A stretch of 22,978 bases of DNA from NCBI GenBank assembly GCA_934229335.1, contig CAKQDQ010000030.1:1-22978 (forward strand). The letters are read 5' to 3'. Under the pieces are notes generated by a model. That model was not told the DNA's origin. It saw only the letters and a list, made by a program, of their open reading frames with translations, and searched no databases. Source of the stretch: an uncultured Prevotella sp. GTDB lineage: Bacteria > Bacteroidota > Bacteroidia > Bacteroidales > Bacteroidaceae. Both the position numbers and the translations under genes were made by a program. Below, piece after piece: positions 15,068-20,001 of the stretch (position 1 is the first letter of the stretch; every line of letters starts with the position of its first letter).

Positions 15068-17005
15068 ATGGAGCAAACCTCACCCATACAAGAGATAGAA
15101 CGCCAAAGAGCACTGCTACAGTTGGAGTACTATGCCGAAAAGGAGACCTTTCGCAAGCAAACCGAACAAACGGGCATACAGCGGAAGGTCAAGCGCGGTG
15201 ACGCTTGGTTTCCGTTGCGCATAGGAAGAAACTTCTATAACTCGTTAAACCAGATGGTTGTAGAAGTGTTCCGCACATCAGACGAAGAGATAGACCATAA
15301 CTTTGAGTTCGGACGTCCCGTCATGTTCTTTACTCAAAAGAATACTAACTCTCAAGAAAGTGAAGCAGAAGGCAAAGGAAACGCTATCAAATACTTTGGC
15401 TTTACAGGTACTGTCAATTATGTTGACGGTGACCGCATGTTAGTAAGTGTTCCAGACACCGCTCCTTTGCTTGACCTTCAGCAATCTGCTCTTCCCATAG
15501 GAGTTCAGTTATCCTTCGACGAAAGCAGTTACAAGACAATGTTCGATGCCTTAGATCGCGTAAAGAACGCAAATGGCAACCGCCTTGCCTATCTACGCGA
15601 CCTATTCTATTCACGCCGTCAGGCAGAGCAGTTCACCTTCAGTCCTATGCATTTTCCTTGGTTAAACACTACTCAGGAGCACGCTGTCAACGAGGTGTTA
15701 CGTGCCAAAGACGTAGCAATAGTACACGGACCTCCAGGCACAGGCAAGACAACAACCCTCGTAGAGGCCATCAACGAGACCCTGATGCGTGAGAATCAAG
15801 TGTTGGTGTGCGCACAAAGCAATATGGCTGTGGACTGGATATCAGAGAAACTCGTAGACCGTGGCATCAGTGTTCTGCGCATAGGCAATCCCACACGTGT
15901 CAACGACAAGATGTTAGGCTTTACCTACGAGCGACGTTTCGAGAGCCATCCCGACTACACCCAGTTGTGGGCTATACGCAAGGCGATAAGAGATTTGCGC
16001 AAAAGCAAGAAGAAAAGCTATGAATACCACCAGCGATTAGAACACCTCAAGAGCCGTGCTGCGGAGATAGAGATACGTATCAACGCAGAACTGTTCAGCG
16101 AAGCACGTGTCATAGCCTGCACACTTACAGGCGCAGCCAACCGTTTGTTGGATGGCATGAAGTTCGGAACACTATTCATTGACGAAGCAGCGCAAGCCTT
16201 AGAAGCCGCCTGTTGGATTCCGATACGCAGAGCATCACGTATTGTCCTTGCTGGCGACCACTGCCAGTTGCCACCTACCATAAAGAGTTTCGCTGCATTA
16301 AAGGCTGGATTAGGTAAGACACTCATGGAGCGCATAGCAGAGAACAAACCAGAAACGGTAACACTCTTAAAGGTGCAATACCGCATGAATGAAGACATAA
16401 TGCGCTTCTCCAGCAACTGGTTCTACGAAGGACAGGTAGAGAGTGCCCCACAGATTAAGTACCGCGGCATACTCGACTACGACCATGCCATAACGTGGAT
16501 AGACACCGCAGAGAAAATCTCAGACACTGCGGAAGAAGGTAACGCCAGCGACTTCAAAGAACAATTCGTTGGCGATAGTTTTGGACGCATAAACAAAGCG
16601 GAGGCCAAACTCACCCTTCTTACCCTTGCCGAATACCTCACGAAGATTAGCAAACAGCGCATACTCGACGAGAATATCGACATTGGCATTATCTCCCCAT
16701 ATCGTGCTCAGGTGCAATATCTAAAACGGTTGATAAAGAAATATGAGTTCTTCAAGCCCTATCGCCATCTCATCAGCGTCAACACCGTTGATGGCTTTCA
16801 GGGACAAGAGCGTGACGTCATACTCATCTCCCTCGTCCGCTCCAACGACAATGGGCAGATAGGCTTCCTCCGTGACCTACGCCGAATGAACGTAGCGATG
16901 ACTCGCGCCAGAATGAAACTAATAATCCTTGGCAACAAGGACACTATGACGCGCCATCCCTTCTACCGCGAGTTGTGGGAATACGTACAGAGTATTCAGC
17001 AGTAA
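15068..17005 (+). CDS. Upf1-like superfamily 1 helicase (AAA_11/AAA_12)
   Basis: The 645-aa product has the complete motif set of the SF1B Upf1/IGHMBP2 group. These are Q/Walker A HGPPGTGKTTTLVEAI (K227), motif Ia VLVCAQSNMAVDWISEKL, Walker B FIDEAAQALEAA (D372, E373), motif III LAGDHCQLPPTIKS, motif IV VQYRMNEDIMRFSS, motif V VNTVDGFQGQERDVILISLV and motif VI MNVAMTRARMKLIILG. Upstream of the motor there is a beta-rich part (about 60-185) like the 1B/stalk region. It probably unwinds RNA or DNA 5' to 3' with ATP. Its cellular role in Bacteroidota is not known to me. It starts 6 nt after the HAD gene and is followed by an HNH gene. Confidence 0.93.
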   Translation: MEQTSPIQEIERQRALLQLEYYAEKETFRKQTEQTGIQRKVKRGDAWFPLRIGRNFYNSLNQMVVEVFRTSDEEIDHNFEFGRPVMFFTQKNTNSQESEAEGKGNAIKYFGFTGTVNYVDGDRMLVSVPDTAPLLDLQQSALPIGVQLSFDESSYKTMFDALDRVKNANGNRLAYLRDLFYSRRQAEQFTFSPMHFPWLNTTQEHAVNEVLRAKDVAIVHGPPGTGKTTTLVEAINETLMRENQVLVCAQSNMAVDWISEKLVDRGISVLRIGNPTRVNDKMLGFTYERRFESHPDYTQLWAIRKAIRDLRKSKKKSYEYHQRLEHLKSRAAEIEIRINAELFSEARVIACTLTGAANRLLDGMKFGTLFIDEAAQALEAACWIPIRRASRIVLAGDHCQLPPTIKSFAALKAGLGKTLMERIAENKPETVTLLKVQYRMNEDIMRFSSNWFYEGQVESAPQIKYRGILDYDHAITWIDTAEKISDTAEEGNASDFKEQFVGDSFGRINKAEAKLTLLTLAEYLTKISKQRILDENIDIGIISPYRAQVQYLKRLIKKYEFFKPYRHLISVNTVDGFQGQERDVILISLVRSNDNGQIGFLRDLRRMNVAMTRARMKLIILGNKDTMTRHPFYRELWEYVQSIQQ

Positions 17006-17031
17006 CAACATTATCAAACTCCTTAATTACA

Positions 17032-17496
17032 ATGACGAGAGAAGAATACCACAAACTATTAGACACCGACTACTGGCGAGGCTTCTCCTATTCCATCATT
17101 AAGGAAAGAAACTTCACCTGTGAAGACTGTGGCAGAACCTTCTATAATGAGAGAAATAAACTTCAGGTACACCACCTCGTTTACCGCAACGTTAACCCAT
17201 GGTCATATCGTCCAGATGAACTTGTAGTACTGTGCAGGGAATGTCATGCCCGAAGACACGGTATAAATCCCTTTGATGACACAGAAGAGAATCAGACCCT
17301 CTGTCACAAAATACAATCACGCCTCAGCCGTCTTGTAACATTTTATGTAAAGTTCAAAAGAAAACATTTACTTCTCTTACTTTCTATCTGTATTATACTT
17401 CCCCTCGTATGGAAAGCGCATATTACGCCCACCAAAGTGAATAACGATGAAAAAAAAGGAAGAGATTCCTATGACTTCCAAGAAGAGCGTTACTAA
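17032..17496 (+). CDS. HNH endonuclease-like protein with C-terminal membrane helix
   Basis: I choose ATG 17032, giving 154 aa (MTREEYHKLLDTDYWRGFSY). A longer in-frame start at 16975 would overlap the helicase by 31 nt and adds no conserved sequence. The HNH domain has zinc ligands C30 and C33 in FTCEDCGRTFYN, C68 and C71 in LCRECHARRHG, and the catalytic-type histidines in LQVHHLVYRNVNPW (H47, H48) with H72/H76. After the domain a strongly hydrophobic stretch (about 112-127, HLLLLLSICIILPLVW) predicts a single membrane helix, then a charged tail. Membrane attachment is unusual for HNH nucleases. It lies 26 nt after the helicase gene and overlaps the next gene. Confidence 0.85.
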   Translation: MTREEYHKLLDTDYWRGFSYSIIKERNFTCEDCGRTFYNERNKLQVHHLVYRNVNPWSYRPDELVVLCRECHARRHGINPFDDTEENQTLCHKIQSRLSRLVTFYVKFKRKHLLLLLSICIILPLVWKAHITPTKVNNDEKKGRDSYDFQEERY

Positions 17497-17860
17497 GAAG
17501 CGCAAAAGGACACGGAAGAAGATAACCTCACACAAAACGGAAGAGCAAATAGAACCCATTGTAAAAGCAAGCGAGAACCAGATTGTCGTACCTCAGAAAG
17601 AAAGCCTTCCACAAGAGACACCACCTGCAACCCACGACGGTGATGCCTCTGTAATGACTCACGAAAAAATGGAAAAAGCCATGGCTGAAGTACAAATGCA
17701 GTCTGACAAGAAATACCTGAAGGCAGTAAAGAAAGCCAAACGGCTTGGAATTAGCACAGAAGGCACAACGGAAGAAATCCTTGAGCGGATTAGACATGCT
17801 AAAACAATGAAGAAAGCGCAAAAGGAAAACGACAAAGTTGAGGTTATAACATTAGAATAA
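17447..17860 (+). CDS. Basic protein with SAP/HeH-like C-terminus
   Basis: The 137-aa product starts with a very basic segment (SVTKKRKRTRKKITSHK), has a polar middle, and ends with a helical segment KKAKRLGISTEGTTEEILERI that resembles SAP or HeH nucleic-acid-binding modules. This assignment is by eye only. The start is uncertain: ATG 17447 overlaps the HNH gene by 50 nt, and ATG 17471 (residue 9, MTSKKSV) overlaps by 26 nt and has a purine-rich GGAAGAG just upstream. The overlap suggests that it is translated together with the HNH gene. No catalytic motif is seen. A role in nucleic-acid binding alongside the helicase and HNH proteins is inference. Confidence 0.7.
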   Translation: MKKKEEIPMTSKKSVTKKRKRTRKKITSHKTEEQIEPIVKASENQIVVPQKESLPQETPPATHDGDASVMTHEKMEKAMAEVQMQSDKKYLKAVKKAKRLGISTEGTTEEILERIRHAKTMKKAQKENDKVEVITLE

Positions 17861-17862
17861 CA

Positions 17863-18741
17863 ATGACAACAAGTAATAAAGTAAAAGGCTTTGCGGCAGG
17901 AATTGTCGCAGCAATATGCTATGGTACTAACCCATTAGGCGCATTAACACTATATAGCGATGGCTTCAGTTCCGGTTCGGTTCTAATCTACCGCTACCTC
18001 CTTGCCGTCATTATGTTCGCCATTGTGATGCTATGGAAGAGGGAAAATTTCAAGATTAAGTGGGGTCACGCCATCAGGTTATCAGTATTAGGAGCAATGT
18101 TCTCTCTCTCCTCCTGTACTCTCTTCCTCAGTTTTCGCTACATGGCGGCTGGTATCGCCAGTACCATACTGTTCGTCTACCCTATCATAACAGCGATACT
18201 CATGACAGTATTCTTTCATGAAAAGATAACGTGGACCACCGCTACCGCCATTCTGCTGGCGGTAATAGGCGTAGGACTTCTCTATCAAGGTGACGGCAAC
18301 GCCAAATTAAGCACTACAGGCTTTTCCCTTGTTATATGTTCCTCACTGCTCTACGCCCTCTATATCATCTCCGTCAATCAGTGGAGCAACATGACCATGT
18401 CTAACATCAAGTTCACATTTTATATATTGCTATTCGGAATGCTCACCATGTTAGTCTTCTCTCTAATCTCAGGAGAGAGTCTCCAAATATTGCACACGCC
18501 TCAACAGTGGCTGAGCGCAATACAGTTAGCCCTGCTGCCCACGGTATTATCCATGTTCCTCATGAACATCTCCATTAACCTCATAGGCAGCACACCAGCC
18601 TCCATCATGGGAGCCCTTGAGCCACTGACAGCCGTAGTAATCGGTGTATTCATCTTCGGCGAAACATTCACACTACAACTTGGCATAGGCATCATTACAA
18701 TCCTTGCCGGCGTTACACTGATTATCGCAAGAAAGAAATAA
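17863..18741 (+). CDS. EamA/DMT-family transporter
   Basis: The 292-aa product has about ten hydrophobic helices in two homologous EamA halves (about 8-140 and 150-290), as in drug/metabolite transporters. Recognisable stretches are FAAGIVAAICYGTNPLGA, the conserved GIASTILFVYPIITAIL block, and near the end STPASIMGALEPLTAVVIGV with FIFGETFTLQLGIGIITILAG. It would be an inner-membrane exporter or exchanger of small metabolites, with no predictable substrate. It starts 2 nt after the SAP/HeH-like gene and is the last gene before the strong terminator at 18813. Confidence 0.92.
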   Translation: MTTSNKVKGFAAGIVAAICYGTNPLGALTLYSDGFSSGSVLIYRYLLAVIMFAIVMLWKRENFKIKWGHAIRLSVLGAMFSLSSCTLFLSFRYMAAGIASTILFVYPIITAILMTVFFHEKITWTTATAILLAVIGVGLLYQGDGNAKLSTTGFSLVICSSLLYALYIISVNQWSNMTMSNIKFTFYILLFGMLTMLVFSLISGESLQILHTPQQWLSAIQLALLPTVLSMFLMNISINLIGSTPASIMGALEPLTAVVIGVFIFGETFTLQLGIGIITILAGVTLIIARKK

Positions 18742-18769
18742 AGTCACTATCAAGACAGACAAGACACAT

Positions 18770-18791
18770 TACAGCCCCCACAGTGGCTGTA
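18770..18791 (+). other. Small hairpin ahead of the terminator
   Basis: TACAGCC (18770-18776) pairs with GGCTGTA (18785-18791) around an 8-nt loop. It stands 28 nt after the EamA stop and has no T-run, so it is likely a 3'-end structure and not itself a terminator. Confidence 0.4.
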
Positions 18792-18812
18792 TTAGCCCAT
18801 AAATAACAGGAC

Positions 18813-18862
18813 AATCCCGAAGCATACTATTACATAAGGCGTATGCTTCGGGATTTTTTTAT
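18813..18862 (+). terminator. Strong intrinsic terminator of the exbB-EamA block
   Basis: AATCCCGAAGCATAC (18813-18827) pairs perfectly with GTATGCTTCGGGATT (18841-18855) around a 13-nt loop. The stem is 15 bp and is followed directly by a T-tract (TTTTTATTA). It lies 71 nt after the last stop codon of the long operon. Confidence 0.9.
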
Positions 18863-18872
18863 TATATTTATC

Positions 18873-18903
18873 TTGCGTAATCCACAAGAAAGAAGTATCT
18901 TTG
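18873..18903 (+). promoter_or_regulatory. Bacteroidota-type promoter for the LOG-family gene
   Basis: TTG at 18873-18875, 20 bp spacer, then TATCTTTG at 18896-18903. It sits directly after the terminator and about 27 nt upstream of the chosen ATG, giving a short leader. This position argues against the longer open frame starting at 18843. Confidence 0.7.
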
Positions 18904-18929
18904 CATTTACACTACACAATAAAAGAACT

Positions 18930-19463
18930 ATGAAGATAACAATATTTTGCTCTGCTAACGAGAACCTTGACCCAGACTTCTTTCATCTTACAGAAGAGTT
19001 AGGCGCATGGATGGCACACAACAGTCACGGCCTCGTCTTTGGCGGTACTAATCAGGGACTGATGCAATGCATAGCCAAAGCGGTGAAGGAAAACGGTGGT
19101 ATGGTAACGGGCGTAGTACCCACGCTTGTTGAGAAAGGTGGCAAGACGTCACAATTCCTCGACGTAGATATACCCACCGACAGCCTCAGCGACCGCAAAG
19201 ACATTATGGTGGCGCAAGGCGACATCATAATTGCCCTGCCAGGAGGCATCGGCACCCTCGACGAGATATTCAGCGTAGCGGCCTCACACTGCATAGGCTA
19301 CACCCACAAGAAGGTCATTCTTTACAACATGAAAGGCTTTTGGAACTCTCTCGTCTCCCTGCTCAACGACATGAACGCCAAAGGCATGATTCGCGGTGAT
19401 TGGCACGACTATATAGAGGTGGCAAACACGCTGCAAGATATTGAGAGAATAATAAACAAGTAA
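18930..19463 (+). CDS. LOG-family (TIGR00730-type) protein
   Basis: The 177-aa product belongs to the LOG/Rossmann family, whose studied members are cytokinin riboside 5'-monophosphate phosphoribohydrolases or nucleotide 5'-monophosphate nucleosidases. The start MKITIFCSANENLDPDFFH matches the family N-terminus. The nucleotide-binding motif is ALPGGIGTLDEIFSV (P104-T109) with the catalytic-type glutamate just after. GLVFGGTNQGLMQCIAKAV is the first Gly-rich loop, and DRKDIMVAQGD carries the conserved Arg-Lys pair. I start at ATG 18930 because the upstream frame (from 18843) runs through the terminator and the promoter. It is monocistronic, and its physiological substrate in bacteria is uncertain. 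Confidence 0.9.
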   Translation: MKITIFCSANENLDPDFFHLTEELGAWMAHNSHGLVFGGTNQGLMQCIAKAVKENGGMVTGVVPTLVEKGGKTSQFLDVDIPTDSLSDRKDIMVAQGDIIIALPGGIGTLDEIFSVAASHCIGYTHKKVILYNMKGFWNSLVSLLNDMNAKGMIRGDWHDYIEVANTLQDIERIINK

Positions 19464-19532
19464 TAACAATACTATAATCTCAAAGAAAGCAATAAAAGTA
19501 AGCGCGAGAATTACAATTTAGCCTTTAATTTC

Positions 19533-19563
19533 TTGCTACTCTCACATAAATTCATTACTTTTG
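19533..19563 (+). promoter_or_regulatory. Bacteroidota-type promoter for the structured RNA
   Basis: TTG at 19533-19535, 20 bp spacer, then TACTTTTG at 19556-19563. Transcription would start near 19570. There is no coding frame for more than 400 nt downstream, which fits an RNA gene or a long leader. Confidence 0.7.
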
Positions 19564-19569
19564 TACCGT

Positions 19570-19920
19570 CATTCTGCAAGTAGTTGGCAAAGAGATGCCA
19601 ACATACATACCTGCATGTTTTGACCTATCATAATTTAGAAAGACGTTTGCTTTACGTTTTCTTCTGACCTTTCGGAATCTGGTAAATTCACAATAAGACA
19701 CTCAGAGGAAAGCAGCGGTGGGCGTCTACCCCATCGTATATATATGCGTATGGCATAGGTGTGCCCTTTTGTTAAAAGAGGGTACACTCTGTGCTTCCAT
19801 ACATATATACATAATTGGCGTAGGCATCTGTTGCTTCTTTTTCCTAAGTGTCAAAGGTTTTACCAGAACCTCGAAAGGCAAGGACAAGTAGCAATTAGAT
19901 TCCTACGCTTTTCTTTTATT
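19570..19920 (+). ncRNA. Structured non-coding RNA candidate, rod-like (class not assigned)
   Basis: The segment after the promoter can fold into a small hairpin (GTTGGCA 19583-19589 with TGCCAAC 19596-19602) and then a long rod. Going inward, pairs are CCTTTCG 19668-19674 with CGAAAGG 19872-19878; TCTGGTAAA 19678-19686 with TTTACCAGA 19859-19867; GACACT 19697-19702 with AGTGTC 19847-19852; AGGAAA 19706-19711 with TTTCCT 19840-19845; GCAGCGG 19712-19718 with CTGTTGC 19828-19834 (two G-U pairs). An apical hairpin (19736-19810) starts GTATATAT/ATATATAC and GTATGG/CCATAC. GCGTAGG 19818-19824 can pair with CCTACGC 19902-19908, followed by TTTTCTTTTATT. That makes a pseudoknot or a terminator stem. 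Hallmarks of tmRNA, RNase P RNA and SRP RNA are not seen. A 6S-like RNA is possible from the rod shape. It could also be the leader of the next gene. Confidence 0.65.
19902..19920 (+). terminator. Terminator-like 3' end of the structured RNA
   Basis: CCTACGC is the reverse complement of GCGTAGG at 19818-19824 and is followed by TTTTCTTTTATT. The partner strand is about 80 nt upstream, so this is a weaker terminator geometry than at 18813. It lies about 80 nt before the next start codon. Confidence 0.4.
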
Positions 19921-20001
19921 CGCGATTTGATAGCAATATCATCATTAACCTAAAACATATTTCTGCTAAAGGAGTCTGCAGAAGAATTGACCACGTGGGC
20001 A

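Noticed and set aside
16975..17031. Longer start for the HNH gene
   Set aside because: It overlaps the helicase by 31 nt and adds no family-like sequence. ATG 17032 follows the helicase stop cleanly.
18843..18929. N-terminal extension of the LOG-family frame
   Set aside because: It would run through the terminator stem and the promoter. The family start matches ATG 18930.
19570..19920. tmRNA, RNase P RNA or SRP RNA
   Set aside because: None of the diagnostic sequences of these RNAs as I know them (tmRNA tRNA-like ends, RNase P P4 region, SRP GGAA tetraloop with its partner bulge) could be found.
19759..19953. 64-codon plus-strand frame inside the structured RNA
   Set aside because: It lies in the apical and 3' arms of the rod, has no recognisable domain and its start is within the hairpin.
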